NCBI RefSeq assembly: GCF_000023785.1
Contig: NC_012982.1
Coordinates: 1,736,001 to 1,800,000 of the forward strand
Direction of reading: 5' to 3'
DNA length: 64,000 nt
Source of the DNA: Hirschia baltica ATCC 49814
Lineage (GTDB): Bacteria > Pseudomonadota > Alphaproteobacteria > Caulobacterales > Hyphomonadaceae
The stretch's first letter is position 1. Each line of letters starts with the position of its first letter. The translations under genes were made by a program, and so were the position numbers. Below are positions 36,183 to 46,391 of the stretch, piece after piece. The notes under the pieces are model-generated. The model saw nothing but the letters and a program-made list of their open reading frames with translations. It had not been told where the DNA came from and searched no databases.

Positions 36183-36194
36183 TATGATTTACCT

Positions 36195-37268
36195 TTATGT
36201 TTTTGATTTTGTTATAGGCAGCAACAGCTTAAAGCATGCTCCTGTAGAAGAATTGTCAAGTTCTACAAATCCGCCATGAGCTGATATAATTTCAGCAACA
36301 ACTGTCAGGCCTATCCCTTCGCCTGATTGTTTAGTTGAGAAAAATGGGGTGAAAATTTTATCCGCAACAGATTTTGGTACACCGGGGCCATTGTCTTTGA
36401 TCGAAACTTCTATAGCACCTGACCGGGTGATTTTTTCCCCTTTTCCATGACGCATACTCACGCCCGCACGATATCGAGTCTCTATGTGAATATGCCCATT
36501 GTCCCTAGTGTCTGTGATGGCTTCAGCAGCATTTTTGACGAGGTTCAAACAAGCTTCATGTATATGGTCTGGGTCAACGAAAATATCGGGCAATGACGGA
36601 TCAAATCTGAAAGTTAGTTTTACGTTCTCCGCAAAACTTGCAGATGACATTTCCATAATTCTATCTAGAACTTGGTGAATATTCGTCATGGTAGGCCGAG
36701 GTCTGAAAAACGTTTCAAATGCAGCGAATCGATCAACAAGGCGCCCTATCCTAGCGCCCTCTTCCTTAATCAAAGTCAGCATAGACATTTGGTCATTGCG
36801 AGCCTGACGCGCGAGTAATTGCGCGGCACCCACTATACCAGCAAGAGGGTTTTTGACTTCGTGTCCCAGTATTCTAGCTACCTCAGCCATAGCGGCTGAT
36901 TGACTTTTTGATTCATGATCCGCTTGATGGGCTGTTGGCGAAAGGCTTACCGCAATAATATCTTCGTTTTGAGACAGAGCGGCAGTCGCATCAATATGAA
37001 TTGGTGAGATAAATGGGCCTGATAATACGATGTTTCTAGCAAATACAGTTCCTCCATCTTTCGCAGCTCTATGAATCAAATCAACTATCGGAGAATCTTT
37101 TGCAGTTAATTTTTCAAGAGGATTGCCTTTAAGAAGTGCAATGCTTTGGCAAAGCAGAGTTTCTGCCATGGGGTTGGCAAATTCAATGATGCCATCTAAA
37201 TTTACACTGAGCGCAGCTACAGGAAGCGTATCAAGGATTTGTTCAGATAAGGTCATTTTAGTTGACAT
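36195..37268 (-). CDS. ntrB: Nitrogen sensor histidine kinase NtrB
   Basis: A 357-residue soluble kinase/phosphatase for NtrC, normally controlled by PII proteins. An N-terminal PAS domain (about 8-110) is followed by the H-box ARILGHEVKNPLAGIVGAAQ (His near 137), N-box NLVKNAAEAI and G-boxes DNGPGVP and GEGIGLTVV. The start ATG shares a base with the dusB stop (TAATG), giving the common alphaproteobacterial dusB-ntrB-ntrC operon. The length is typical. Confidence 0.95.
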   Translation of the reverse strand: MSTKMTLSEQILDTLPVAALSVNLDGIIEFANPMAETLLCQSIALLKGNPLEKLTAKDSPIVDLIHRAAKDGGTVFARNIVLSGPFISPIHIDATAALSQNEDIIAVSLSPTAHQADHESKSQSAAMAEVARILGHEVKNPLAGIVGAAQLLARQARNDQMSMLTLIKEEGARIGRLVDRFAAFETFFRPRPTMTNIHQVLDRIMEMSSASFAENVKLTFRFDPSLPDIFVDPDHIHEACLNLVKNAAEAITDTRDNGHIHIETRYRAGVSMRHGKGEKITRSGAIEVSIKDNGPGVPKSVADKIFTPFFSTKQSGEGIGLTVVAEIISAHGGFVELDNSSTGACFKLLLPITKSKT

Positions 37269-38281
37269 TAAACAAGCTCCTCAGTTCTACAAATGGCAGT
37301 TTTAGGAGCTTCCAAAGACGTAATTGCTGAAATGACATCATTTTCTGAGCTGATGCGGCAAAACCGTCCCCTAAGCTCATTTCTATCTTCAGTGTTTAGT
37401 CGAATTTCTTTGGAATAATCTATAAAAGCCGCGAGGTGCTTTCTAAAAACTCTAACACCTAACCGGTCTCCATAAAGCAAAACACTATCAGACACTTGTT
37501 CACATAAAGAACTCAATTTTTCAGACCAAGTTGGCTCAATGTAGGGACGGTTAGCCAAGTCGGAAGCTATTTTACCAAGCAACCAAGGCCGTCCCAAAGC
37601 TGCTCTTCCAATCATCACACCATCGGCTTGTGATAATAAAATAGCTTGTTTGGCTGTTTTAGATGAATCTATGTCACCATTCACGATAAGCGGCAAATTC
37701 GATGCTAATTTGACCTCTTTTACTTTATTCCAGTCAGCTTTCCCAGTATAAAACTGACATCGCGTACGACCATGCACTGTGATAAGTTTAACGTGTTCTT
37801 CTTCGCATATTTTGGCCAAGGCTGGAGCATTTAAGGTGTCATCGTCCCACCCCAGACGCATTTTCACACTCACGGGTAGTCCACCACCTTCACGTGCCGC
37901 AATGATTAGTTCACGCGCCAAATCAAGATCTCGCATCAAAGCCGCGCCAGACTGACCGCCTGTTACCTGCCGCGATGGACAACCCATATTGATATCGATT
38001 ATGTCTGCACCTGCTGAAGCACTTATTCTTGCCGCTTCATACATCCATTTAGGGTCTCGACCTGCCAATTGCACAACGAAGGGAAAAGTGTTTTCAGGTT
38101 TCGTTATTCGCCAGACCATGTCTTGACGACCTGTGGCCAATTCTGAACCTGCTATCATTTCAGTTATAACGACAGGAGCACCAAACCTTGACGCTTGGCG
38201 ACGAAACGGCGCATCGGTAGCACCTGACATCGGAGCTAAAAAAACCGCGTCATTAATTTCAACATCGCCAACAGATATCAT
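37268..38281 (-). CDS. dusB: tRNA-dihydrouridine synthase DusB (NifR3)
   Basis: A 337-residue FMN enzyme that reduces specific uridines in tRNA to dihydrouridine. It has LAPMSGATDAPFRR at the N-terminus and the catalytic cysteine in NMGCPSRQVTGGQSGAALM near residue 100. The KMRLGWDD and TVHGRTRCQFYTG segments form the FMN/tRNA barrel, and DGVMIGRAALGRPWL is the phosphate site. The ATG at 38279-38281 (MISVGDVEI) is taken as the start rather than a TTG four codons upstream. It is the first gene of the ntrBC operon. Confidence 0.94.
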   Translation of the reverse strand: MISVGDVEINDAVFLAPMSGATDAPFRRQASRFGAPVVITEMIAGSELATGRQDMVWRITKPENTFPFVVQLAGRDPKWMYEAARISASAGADIIDINMGCPSRQVTGGQSGAALMRDLDLARELIIAAREGGGLPVSVKMRLGWDDDTLNAPALAKICEEEHVKLITVHGRTRCQFYTGKADWNKVKEVKLASNLPLIVNGDIDSSKTAKQAILLSQADGVMIGRAALGRPWLLGKIASDLANRPYIEPTWSEKLSSLCEQVSDSVLLYGDRLGVRVFRKHLAAFIDYSKEIRLNTEDRNELRGRFCRISSENDVISAITSLEAPKTAICRTEELV

Positions 38282-38395
38282 TACAAATTCCAAAACGGCT
38301 TACATAGCCTAATTATTGTGCATTTTATATGCATATAGCAATCTATCAAGGCCATTTAGCGCAGCTTGATGATTAATATAGAGGCAGTCACCGAG

Positions 38396-39559
38396 ATGTC
38401 ACATAATACAGCAATTATCGTCGCAGCTGGCACTGGCTCCCGCTCCGGCCTTTCTACACCCAAACAGTTTGCGATGCTCAACGGACGCCCAGTCCTTGAT
38501 TGGAGTCTTAGAACTTTTTCAGAATGCGGAAAATTTGACGAGATTGTTGTCGTTATTTCCGATGAATACCTGCAAACAGCTAAAGAAATCTGCCAACCAT
38601 ATAATAACATTTCTATTGTTCTAGGCGGTAAAGAGCGAGCGGATAGTGTCAGGAATGCGCTTAAGCACATTAAACCCAACTCTCCAGACATTGTTCTAAT
38701 TCACGATGCTGCCAGACCAGGTGTGAGTTTAAAGATTATAGACTCACTGTTTGAGGCTTTGATTGATTATCTAGCTGCTGCTCCAGCACTTCAAATGATG
38801 GATTCTATAAAAAAAGTAGGTGCCGATGGAAAACTTGAAACATTGGACAGATCCCCTGTGCGTCGCATCCAGACTCCTCAAGCTTTTCGATTCAATACTA
38901 TCTGGCAAGCGCAGAATGGAAAATCATCGCAATTTGTAGATGATTTGGAGGCAGTCGAATCATTAGGTGCCGATATCGCGCTTATTCAGGGTGAAAATAG
39001 CTTAGTAAAAATAACGCTGCCAGAGGACTTTGAGATGGCTGAAAAACTACTTCAAAACAGCTTAGAGATTAAGAATATTCTTCCTAGAATAGGAAACGGC
39101 TATGACGTTCATGCTTTTGAAGACGGTCAATCTGTCACTCTATGCGGTCTAGAAATCCCCCATTCAGCATCTCTTAAAGGGCACTCTGATGCCGATGTTG
39201 CGTGGCACGCATTAACAGATGCAATATATGGCGCGCTAGCCGAAGGAGATATCGGAACACATTTTCCACCAAGTGATGTGAAATGGAAAGGTGCTGCATC
39301 AAAAGTGTTTTTGAAGCATGCCGTTGAACTAGCAGACTCAAAAGGGTTTATGATTGCAAATGCTGATATAACAATTATTTGCGAAGCTCCCAAAATAAAA
39401 CCACACAGCATGACAATGCGCGATATTACATCTAAAATATTGGGTATTCCATTAGATCGCGTAAGTGTTAAAGCTACGACCACGGAAAAATTAGGATTTA
39501 CCGGACGAAAAGAAGGTATTGCTGCTCAAGCAAGCGTTTTACTTGTTTCAAGTGAATAA
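38396..39559 (+). CDS. ispDF: Bifunctional IspD/IspF enzyme of the MEP isoprenoid pathway
   Basis: A 387-residue fusion. The N-terminal IspD domain (about 1-215, AIIVAAGTGSRSGLSTPKQF at its start) makes CDP-methylerythritol. The C-terminal IspF domain (about 230-387) makes the cyclodiphosphate, with metal ligands in GNGYDVHAF and the HSDADV segment. The fusion is characteristic of alphaproteobacteria and a few others. The start ATG 38396 follows GAGG and gives the usual short lead before AIIVAAG; longer starts at TTG 38366 or ATG 38369 are less likely. It is divergent from dusB. Confidence 0.94.
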   Translation: MSHNTAIIVAAGTGSRSGLSTPKQFAMLNGRPVLDWSLRTFSECGKFDEIVVVISDEYLQTAKEICQPYNNISIVLGGKERADSVRNALKHIKPNSPDIVLIHDAARPGVSLKIIDSLFEALIDYLAAAPALQMMDSIKKVGADGKLETLDRSPVRRIQTPQAFRFNTIWQAQNGKSSQFVDDLEAVESLGADIALIQGENSLVKITLPEDFEMAEKLLQNSLEIKNILPRIGNGYDVHAFEDGQSVTLCGLEIPHSASLKGHSDADVAWHALTDAIYGALAEGDIGTHFPPSDVKWKGAASKVFLKHAVELADSKGFMIANADITIICEAPKIKPHSMTMRDITSKILGIPLDRVSVKATTTEKLGFTGRKEGIAAQASVLLVSSE

Positions 39560-39589
39560 CCTATAATTCAATAACATTAGGGTGTTTTT

Positions 39590-40081
39590 ATGTTTGACAA
39601 CCAATTGATTGAAGAAGCTCGTAAATTCTTAAGAGCAGCCCAAACTCAAAAATTAACTCTAGCTACTGCAGAGAGTTGTACAGGGGGACTACTTGCTGGA
39701 CTAATAACTGAAATTCCCGGCTCATCTCAAACTCTCGAACGCGGTTTTGTGGTTTATACGAACCGCGCAAAACAAGATATGTTGGGCGTATCGGGTGATA
39801 TTTTAGCTGACTTTGGAGCCGTATCTGAACCAACAGCAATAGCTATGGCAGAAGGTGCAATGGAACATTCTAGAGCTTCCTTAACAGTTGCAATCACAGG
39901 AATTGCTGGTCCTGGCGGCCAAACTCCAATGAAACCTGTCGGATTAGTACACATTGCCGCCAAACGCCGAGATAGAGAAACGTTGCATGAAGCATGTCAT
40001 TTTGGTGATATCGGTCGTTCCAATGTCCGTCGCAAATCTATGGAAGTAGCGCTTGAGCTTTTGATGCGGCTTGCTCAGTAA
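39590..40081 (+). CDS. Nicotinamide-nucleotide amidohydrolase (CinA C-terminal domain type)
   Basis: A 163-residue protein equivalent to the C-terminal domain of CinA (PncC). It deamidates nicotinamide mononucleotide to nicotinate mononucleotide in NAD recycling. It has the signature ATAESCTGGLLAGLITEIPGSS with the catalytic Ser, and the later AITGIAGPGG segment. The larger N-terminal CinA domain is absent, as is usual for this short form. It follows ispDF by 30 bp on the same strand and converges on ratA, leaving only 3 bp. Confidence 0.92.
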   Translation: MFDNQLIEEARKFLRAAQTQKLTLATAESCTGGLLAGLITEIPGSSQTLERGFVVYTNRAKQDMLGVSGDILADFGAVSEPTAIAMAEGAMEHSRASLTVAITGIAGPGGQTPMKPVGLVHIAAKRRDRETLHEACHFGDIGRSNVRRKSMEVALELLMRLAQ

Positions 40082-40084
40082 AAG

Positions 40085-40531
40085 TCACTCGGAATAACGT
40101 TTTCTTGCTTCTTCTATGAAGACATCCATTAAAACGGTAACCGCCCTATTGAAATTAGCCTTCATTAATGCGTGTAGGAGAAAGTTGGAAAACTCAAATC
40201 TAATTTTAAAATCAACTTCGCAGCCTTTTTCATGGTCAGAAAATTGCCAGCTATTTTCAAGATATTTGAACGGCCCTTTGACGAGTTGAACATTGACTTT
40301 ATTTTCCAATAGGCTCTTTTTAACGTCGGTTGTGAATGTTTCCGAAAACCCTTTAAACCCAACAGCGGCTGTTGCTCTGCCTTCCCATCCAGCTTCTGAA
40401 TCGGCCTCTGACACAACTTTTAATGATCTTATCCAAGGTATGAATTCTGGATAACTTTTTACATCAGAAACCAATTCAAGCATTTGCTTGGCCCGATATG
40501 GTACGACGATAGATTTAGTAACAACCGTCAT
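40085..40531 (-). CDS. RatA/Coq10-type START-domain protein
   Basis: A 148-residue single-domain protein of the polyketide cyclase/START superfamily, RatA-Coq10 group. It shows PYRAKQMLELVSDVKSYPEFIPW at the N-terminus and FKIRFEFSNFLLHALMKANF near the C-terminus. Coq10-like members bind ubiquinone and aid respiration; the RatA name comes from a reported effect on ribosome assembly in E. coli. Location next to lipA is a standard alphaproteobacterial arrangement and favours the Coq10-like housekeeping role. Confidence 0.88.
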   Translation of the reverse strand: MTVVTKSIVVPYRAKQMLELVSDVKSYPEFIPWIRSLKVVSEADSEAGWEGRATAAVGFKGFSETFTTDVKKSLLENKVNVQLVKGPFKYLENSWQFSDHEKGCEVDFKIRFEFSNFLLHALMKANFNRAVTVLMDVFIEEARKRYSE

Positions 40532-40534
40532 ATC

Positions 40535-41509
40535 TTATTTTTTGGCGTTCATTTTTTCTCGAGCTTCTCTCAATTGCGCGAAATCTTCTCCGGCATGATA
40601 CGAAGAACGCGTCAGAGGGCTTGCTGACACCATGAGAAAGCCTTTTGAGCGAGCAATTGTCTCGTATGTTTTGAATTCTTCTGGCGTTACAAACCTGTCG
40701 ATCGCAGCATGTTTTCGTGTTGGCTGCAAATATTGACCAATTGTCAAAAAATCAATTCCTGCAGAACGCATATCATCCATCACCTGCATAACTTCTTCTT
40801 TGGTTTCACCCAAGCCAACCATTATACCAGATTTCGTAAACTGGTTTGGATCGCGTTGTTTCACCTGATCGAGCAATTTAAGAGAATGATAGTAGCGTGA
40901 ACCGGGGCGAATGGATAAGTACAGCCGCGGAACAGTTTCTAGATTATGGTTAAAAACATCTGGTTTTGCATCAATGACGATATTGGCAACGTCACCTTTT
41001 CGTAAAAAATCAGGCGTCAGTATCTCAATGGTGGCATTGGGGGCTTGTTCACGAATCGAACGAATCGTTTCAGCAAAATGAGCAGCTCCACCATCTTCTA
41101 AATCATCACGATCAACTGATGTAATAACGACGTGCTCAAGTCCCATTTCTGCAACGGCCAGACCCACTCTACGAGGTTCATCTGCATCTAATGGATTTGG
41201 TTTACCCGTACGAACATTACAAAAGGCACACGCGCGTGTACATGTGTCCCCCATAATCATCATTGTTGCGTGTTTTTTAGTCCAACATTCCCCTATATTG
41301 GGGCATCCCGCTTCTTCACAAACAGTTGTGAGGTTACCTTCAGTCATGATCTTCTGAGTTTTTGCAAACTCAGCACCCATAGGTGCCTTCACCCTGATCC
41401 AGTCGGGTTTTTTTAGAACCGGCGTATCGGGACGCTTTTGTTTTTCAGGATGGCGCACGTCTGGTTTGGATGCGCGGCGATCTTTTAGCGTGTTGAAGAG
41501 TTCTGTCAT
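40535..41509 (-). CDS. lipA: Lipoyl synthase
   Basis: A 324-residue radical-SAM enzyme that inserts two sulfurs into protein-bound octanoate, giving the lipoyl groups of PDH E2 and other complexes. The auxiliary cluster cysteines are in [12 protein letters not shown] (near 60-71). The radical-SAM cluster motif is CTRACAFC (near 87-94). The C-terminal RSSYHAGE supplies the serine ligand region. The length is normal. It is co-oriented with ratA (3-bp gap). Its substrate E2 is encoded at the far right end of this window. Confidence 0.97.
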   Translation of the reverse strand: MTELFNTLKDRRASKPDVRHPEKQKRPDTPVLKKPDWIRVKAPMGAEFAKTQKIMTEGNLTTVCEEAGCPNIGECWTKKHATMMIMGDTCTRACAFCNVRTGKPNPLDADEPRRVGLAVAEMGLEHVVITSVDRDDLEDGGAAHFAETIRSIREQAPNATIEILTPDFLRKGDVANIVIDAKPDVFNHNLETVPRLYLSIRPGSRYYHSLKLLDQVKQRDPNQFTKSGIMVGLGETKEEVMQVMDDMRSAGIDFLTIGQYLQPTRKHAAIDRFVTPEEFKTYETIARSKGFLMVSASPLTRSSYHAGEDFAQLREAREKMNAKK

Positions 41510-41645
41510 GTTCGGAAAATGGGCCTGATTTATATTAGGATCAAGTATAGTGATGAATTAGAGCTTGTCGACATGTTAAAATATTTCGTATCCATACCTT
41601 AAAAGTATCACAACAAGTGATCAACACGTCGGATGGGAGTAGGAA

Positions 41646-43217
41646 ATGTCAAATCTAGATGTGTCTTTCGACATTAGAAAAGCACAGAAAAATATATTTG
41701 GTGCATTACTCGATGCTCGTTCAAAAGTCGGCGGAAAGAAAATTATCATTGAAGACTCTGATGGTAGACAACTCAGTTATACAGAAATTGTCAGAGCAAG
41801 CTTTGCCCTTGGAAGTGCACTAACTAAAGGAAGAATGAAAGAAGAAACTATGGGAATCATGCTCCCTACCGGAGCTGGTTCTATCATCTCTTTCTTTTCT
41901 CTCAATGCTTATGGCCGCATACCGGCTATGCTTAACTTCACCGCCGGAAGTGCAAATATCAAAGCAGCTTGCAAAGCTGCAAATATAACAAACATCATTA
42001 CCGCACATCAGTTTGTAGAAAAAGCAAACCTAAAAAACCTTGTTGATGAACTCAAGAATGAACTCAATTTCATCTACTTAGAAGACGTCAGAGAGTCGCT
42101 TACATTTATGGACAAAATCAAAGGTGGTTTGGGTCCATTCATACCTTGGCTATTTCGTTCACAAGCGCATTGGGATTCTCCTGCTGTAACTCTTTTCACA
42201 TCAGGCACTGAAGGTAGTCCCAAAGGAGTTGTTCTTTCACATGCCAATCTAGTGTCTAATGTTTTTCAAATTATTCAACATGTTGAAGGCATGCTCACGC
42301 CTAAAGATATCATGTATAATCCACTTCCAACTTTTCACTGTTTTGGACTAACAGCTGGGGTCATGATAGGATTACTTACAGGAATGAAGGTCGTCCTTCA
42401 CCCCTCTCCTTTGCAAGTGAAAGAAATCCCTAAGCGAATAGCTGACACTAAAGCTACGATTCTTTTTGCAACAGACACTTTTCTCAACCAATACGCCAGA
42501 GCCTCCGGCAATGAGGAATTAAGTTGTTTACGATATGTCGTCTGTGGTGCTGAAAGCGTCAAAAAAGAAACTAGAGATTTCGTCAAAAAGAAATTTAATG
42601 TCGATATTCTCGAAGGCTATGGAGCGACAGAAGCAGCTCCTGTTCTTGCCGTGAACCAACCAGATTTTAATAGACCAGGCACTGTAGGAAGGCCCCTTCC
42701 TGGTATTGTGGTCGAATTTGAGCCTGTTGACGGCATCGTTGGTGCGGGACGAATGAAAGCGAAGGGGCCCAATGTTATGCTTGGGTATCTATCTGAAGAT
42801 GATCCCATGGTTCTAAAACCAATCGAAGATGGATGGCACGATACCGGCGACGTTGTTAGTCAAGACGAAGACGGCGCTCTGACAATACGCGGACGCATCA
42901 AGAGATTTGCAAAAATTGGTGGAGAAATGGTGTCGTTGGCAGTTGTGGAAAATTGCGCTCAAAGTGTATGGCCAGAACACAACCATGCTGCGGCGGTTTT
43001 ACCAGATCCCCGCAAAGGCGAGCAAATTATACTTCTTACGACGAATGATAACGCAGATAGAATGGATTTACTTCATTGGTTTCAAAATCACGGGGTCAGC
43101 GAACTTTCCCTACCTCGGAAAGTATTCAAAGTAGATGAAATTCCACTGTTAGGGTCAGGAAAAATGGATATTGGGTCCGTACAAAAACTGGCAGCTGACA
43201 GAATCAAGACCGCATAA
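41646..43217 (+). CDS. Acyl-ACP/acyl-CoA synthetase (Aas C-terminal-like AMP-forming ligase)
   Basis: A 523-residue adenylate-forming enzyme. It has the AMP-binding motif LFTSGTEGSPKGVV (near 185), EGYGATEAAPV (near 325) and DGWHDTGDV (near 395), and ends with the catalytic lysine in LLGSGKMD. The sequence resembles the acyl-ACP synthetase half of Aas, which reactivates fatty acids for phospholipid repair, rather than classical FadD. The acyltransferase half is not present. The start has AGGAA right before ATG 41646. The chain-length preference is unknown. Confidence 0.85.
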   Translation: MSNLDVSFDIRKAQKNIFGALLDARSKVGGKKIIIEDSDGRQLSYTEIVRASFALGSALTKGRMKEETMGIMLPTGAGSIISFFSLNAYGRIPAMLNFTAGSANIKAACKAANITNIITAHQFVEKANLKNLVDELKNELNFIYLEDVRESLTFMDKIKGGLGPFIPWLFRSQAHWDSPAVTLFTSGTEGSPKGVVLSHANLVSNVFQIIQHVEGMLTPKDIMYNPLPTFHCFGLTAGVMIGLLTGMKVVLHPSPLQVKEIPKRIADTKATILFATDTFLNQYARASGNEELSCLRYVVCGAESVKKETRDFVKKKFNVDILEGYGATEAAPVLAVNQPDFNRPGTVGRPLPGIVVEFEPVDGIVGAGRMKAKGPNVMLGYLSEDDPMVLKPIEDGWHDTGDVVSQDEDGALTIRGRIKRFAKIGGEMVSLAVVENCAQSVWPEHNHAAAVLPDPRKGEQIILLTTNDNADRMDLLHWFQNHGVSELSLPRKVFKVDEIPLLGSGKMDIGSVQKLAADRIKTA

Positions 43218-43241
43218 TCTCAATATTGTGAAATTACGATG

Positions 43242-43538
43242 CTAAGAGAAAGCTGAAATTATCTTTGAGTATTTGTTCGAATTCAAAACCGCTAATAAAA
43301 GTTGAAAAACTGATACTCCGGCAATGACTAAACCCAACGCGGCAATGTAACAACCGCCGCAGTGTAATGCACCGTTTACAGAAAATGTACTTTGGGTAAC
43401 TGCATTCAAATCCTGTGTACACCATGTTGCGCCAAATACGTTATCCACTTTATTTGTAGCGCAAGAACGCATAGCCAACCCAATGCTGGTAAGTGCTGTG
43501 GCAGCGCCTAAACTTATAAAAGACCACTTATTCAACAT
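43242..43538 (-). CDS. Small cysteine-containing membrane protein, unknown
   Basis: A 98-residue protein with two hydrophobic helices (about 7-24 and 60-85) and four cysteines, including a CGGC pair in LHCGGCYIAA and CTQD at 40. ATG 43536-43538 is chosen because AAAAGG lies 8 nt upstream; a longer frame is open but lacks a ribosome-binding site. It converges on the acyl-ACP synthetase gene and diverges from the cbb3 operon. I do not recognise the family. A redox or metal-handling link to the oxidase is possible but only positional. Confidence 0.6.
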   Translation of the reverse strand: MLNKWSFISLGAATALTSIGLAMRSCATNKVDNVFGATWCTQDLNAVTQSTFSVNGALHCGGCYIAALGLVIAGVSVFQLLLAVLNSNKYSKIISAFS

Positions 43539-43749
43539 CTTACATACCTTTTCGGCAAGACAATAATTCTGAACGCTCAAAAACCCTATAATAAATCTGG
43601 ATTTCTGTCATTGCGGCAAAATGTGCCGTTGTAAAATTAAAAGAACCAGCGCATTCACAATAATAGACGGATTTATTGTGTGGTTTTTTAGCCTCATTTT
43701 AAATATGGTGAAAGCAACTCCAGATGGCTACAATGCGAGGGGGCAAACA

Positions 43750-45447
43750 GTGACGAATATGCAATTGCGAGGGGCAAATGGACCCGATATTAGTGTTGTG
43801 AGTGTAGGGATTTTTACGACCCTACTTGCTTTCATCACATTGTATGTAGCTTCCCGGTCGGTCGATCCAGGAATGGGTTTTCACGCTGGACTTCTATCAG
43901 CAGGATTTGTGCTCGGCACGTTAGCGCTAGTCTTTTGGTACGCTGGGCGCGACGACGAGCAAGTATTTGATCCCACAAAATATGAAGACGGTATCGTAAA
44001 AGCCGGTGTCTTTGCTTCAATGTTTTGGGGAATTGCAGGATTACTCGTCGGAGTCATTATTGCCCTGCAATTGACCTACCCCAATCTCTTTTACTTCGAC
44101 CAATGGGGTTTCACGAACTTTGGTCGTCTACGCCCTTTGCACACATCTGCCGTGATCTTCGCTTTTGGAGGAAATGTCCTCATATCAAGTTCATTCTATG
44201 TTGTTCAACGAACCTGCCGCACTCGACTTGCTGGCGGTGCGTGGCCTTGGTTTGTTTTTTGGGGATATCAACTTTTCATCGTAATAGCCGCAACCGGTTA
44301 TTTGATGGGGATCACACAATCAAAGGAATATGCAGAACCTGAATGGTATGCAGACCTATGGCTGACAATCGTATGGGTTGGGTATCTTTTTGTATTTCTT
44401 GGTACAATTTGGAAACGTAAAGAGCCACACATCTACGTTGCCAACTGGTTTTACCTTTCTTTTATAGTCACAATTGCAATGCTTCACATTGTAAACAATT
44501 TAACTCTGCCCGTAAGCTTATTTGGCTCAAAAAGCTATATAGCTATGGCTGGAGTTCAAGATGCCCTGACGCAGTGGTGGTATGGACACAATGCTGTTGG
44601 TTTCTTTCTGACGACTGGCTTCCTTGCCATAATGTACTACTTCATCCCCAAACGCGTAAATCGTCCGGTATATTCCTATCGCCTTTCAATCGTTCACTTT
44701 TGGTCTTTGATTTTCATATACATTTGGGCCGGTCCACACCATCTCCATTACACGGCATTGCCTCAATGGGCACAAACCTTGGGTATGACATTCTCACTTA
44801 TGTTGTGGATGCCGTCATGGGGCGGAATGATCAATGGTTTGATGACGCTATCAGGTGCATGGGACAAGCTGAGAACTGATCCTGTAGTTCGAATGATGGT
44901 TCTTTCATTAGCATTCTACGGAATGTCGACTTTTGAAGGTCCATTAATGTCTGTGCGTGCTGTTAATTCATTATCCCACTATACCGAATGGGGTATTGGA
45001 CACGTGCATTCAGGTGCTCTTGGATGGGTAGGTTTCATATCATTTGGCGCTCTCTATTGTATGACTCAATATCTATGGAAACGACCACGTATGTATTCCA
45101 TAGCGATGGTTGAATGGCATTTCTGGGCTGCAACTTTAGGAATAGTTCTCTACATAACCTCAATGTGGGTCGCAGGAATTATGGAAGGCCTAATGTGGCG
45201 TTCATACAATGAATTCGGATTCTTGGAATACTCATTCGTTGAAACTGTAGAAGCCAAACATATTGCATACATTATCCGCTCACTTGGTGGTGTTCTTTAC
45301 CTCGGCGGAGCCATTGTGATGGCATATAATTTATGGCGAACAGCACGCGGCGACACCCGCCTCTCCGAACTCAGCGATGCGGAGCGTGCAGAACTCTTAA
45401 GCAATGAACCTGTTACAACACGCGCTCCAGCGCAACCAGCAGAATAG
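43750..45447 (+). CDS. ccoN: cbb3-type cytochrome c oxidase subunit I
   Basis: The catalytic subunit of the high-affinity terminal oxidase, which reduces oxygen to water under microaerobic conditions. GTG 43750 is taken as the start because GAGGGGG lies 6 nt upstream; this gives 565 residues. The open frame extends further up to 43621, but without a site. Two N-terminal helices ([11 protein letters not shown]..., [17 protein letters not shown]) precede the conserved twelve-helix core that starts [18 protein letters not shown]. Heme and copper ligand histidines are in [35 protein letters not shown] and [11 protein letters not shown]. It is the first gene of ccoNOQP-GHIS. Confidence 0.93.
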   Translation: MTNMQLRGANGPDISVVSVGIFTTLLAFITLYVASRSVDPGMGFHAGLLSAGFVLGTLALVFWYAGRDDEQVFDPTKYEDGIVKAGVFASMFWGIAGLLVGVIIALQLTYPNLFYFDQWGFTNFGRLRPLHTSAVIFAFGGNVLISSSFYVVQRTCRTRLAGGAWPWFVFWGYQLFIVIAATGYLMGITQSKEYAEPEWYADLWLTIVWVGYLFVFLGTIWKRKEPHIYVANWFYLSFIVTIAMLHIVNNLTLPVSLFGSKSYIAMAGVQDALTQWWYGHNAVGFFLTTGFLAIMYYFIPKRVNRPVYSYRLSIVHFWSLIFIYIWAGPHHLHYTALPQWAQTLGMTFSLMLWMPSWGGMINGLMTLSGAWDKLRTDPVVRMMVLSLAFYGMSTFEGPLMSVRAVNSLSHYTEWGIGHVHSGALGWVGFISFGALYCMTQYLWKRPRMYSIAMVEWHFWAATLGIVLYITSMWVAGIMEGLMWRSYNEFGFLEYSFVETVEAKHIAYIIRSLGGVLYLGGAIVMAYNLWRTARGDTRLSELSDAERAELLSNEPVTTRAPAQPAE

Positions 45448-45459
45448 GAGCTTTGGAAC

Positions 45460-46218
45460 ATGTCTTTGTTTAACAAACACTCATTTCTCGAAAAGCATTC
45501 ATCAATACTGACAATTGGTATTTTGTTTGTTGTTGCTATCGGTGGATTAATCGAAATTGCTCCGCTCTTCTATTTGAAGAACACAATCGAAAAAGTGGAA
45601 GGAATGCGCCCCTACACACCTTTAGAACTCGCAGGCCGCAATATTTACATCAGAGAAGGTTGTTATGTCTGCCACTCACAAATGGTGCGACCTTTGCGAG
45701 ATGAAGTTGAACGCTATGGTCATTACTCATTAGCTGCAGAAAGCATGTATGATCACCCGTTCCAATGGGGGTCTAAACGCACAGGGCCAGACCTCGCAAG
45801 ATTGGGCGGAAAATATGCTGACACATGGCATATGGACCACATGAAAGACCCGCGATCTGTCGTTCCAGAATCTGTAATGCCTCCCTATGCATTCATGATT
45901 GGTCGACCATTGAAATTTGAAAATATTGAAGCGGACATCAAAGCCATGAAAGCGTTGGGTGTCCCCTATACAGATGAAATGGTCGAGTTTGCAAAATCTG
46001 ATTTGATTGTCCAAACCGACCCTAACTCTGATTGGGAAGAAATGGTCGAGCGTTACGAAAACTTGGCTGGCCGGGAAGGTTCCGTTGCTGTTCGCGCGTT
46101 TGATGGCGATCCTGAAAACGTCACTGAAATGGACGCTTTAATCGCATATATGCAAATGCTGGGTTCACTAGTCGATTTCGATAAATACGAAGCCGACGAC
46201 CTACACAATAGGAGATAG
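45460..46218 (+). CDS. ccoO: cbb3-type cytochrome c oxidase subunit II (mono-heme cytochrome c)
   Basis: A 252-residue membrane-anchored cytochrome c that relays electrons to CcoN. A single N-terminal helix ([23 protein letters not shown]) is followed by the heme c motif CYVCH (near 68-72) and a later methionine ligand in the periplasmic domain. The spacing to ccoN is 12 bp with AGGAG upstream. The length is typical. Confidence 0.96.
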   Translation: MSLFNKHSFLEKHSSILTIGILFVVAIGGLIEIAPLFYLKNTIEKVEGMRPYTPLELAGRNIYIREGCYVCHSQMVRPLRDEVERYGHYSLAAESMYDHPFQWGSKRTGPDLARLGGKYADTWHMDHMKDPRSVVPESVMPPYAFMIGRPLKFENIEADIKAMKALGVPYTDEMVEFAKSDLIVQTDPNSDWEEMVERYENLAGREGSVAVRAFDGDPENVTEMDALIAYMQMLGSLVDFDKYEADDLHNRR

Positions 46219-46223
46219 GGTTT

Positions 46224-46391
46224 ATGACTTATCACGCTCTATCAAGCTTTGCCCAAACTTGGGGACTTCTCTACTTCGTTCTCATGTTTGCCGCTGCGCT
46301 AGCATACGCGCTTTGGCCGTCAAATAGATCTACTTTTGATGCCGCAGCAAATGTTCCTTTAGAAGATCGGGAGATTTCCGATGACAGATAA
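46224..46391 (+). CDS. ccoQ: cbb3-type oxidase small subunit CcoQ
   Basis: A 55-residue single-helix protein (MTYHALSSFAQTWGLLYFV at its start), with the helix TWGLLYFVLMFAAALAYALWP and an acidic tail ending in LEDREISDDR. Its start is 5 bp after the ccoO stop, behind AGGAGATAG. Its last 11 bases overlap the ccoP start. CcoQ stabilises the oxidase complex and links CcoP to the core. Size, position and sequence fit the family. Confidence 0.93.
   Translation: MTYHALSSFAQTWGLLYFVLMFAAALAYALWPSNRSTFDAAANVPLEDREISDDR

Noticed and set aside
43621-43749. N-terminal 43-residue extension of CcoN
   Set aside because: No ribosome-binding site at its ATGs, whereas GTG 43750 has GAGGGGG at 6 nt; the extension is hydrophobic by chance and not typical of CcoN.
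43581-43749. FNR/FixK box upstream of ccoN
   Set aside because: Only a TTGCGGCAA-like sequence was found, not TTGAT-N4-ATCAA; not enough to call an anaerobox.
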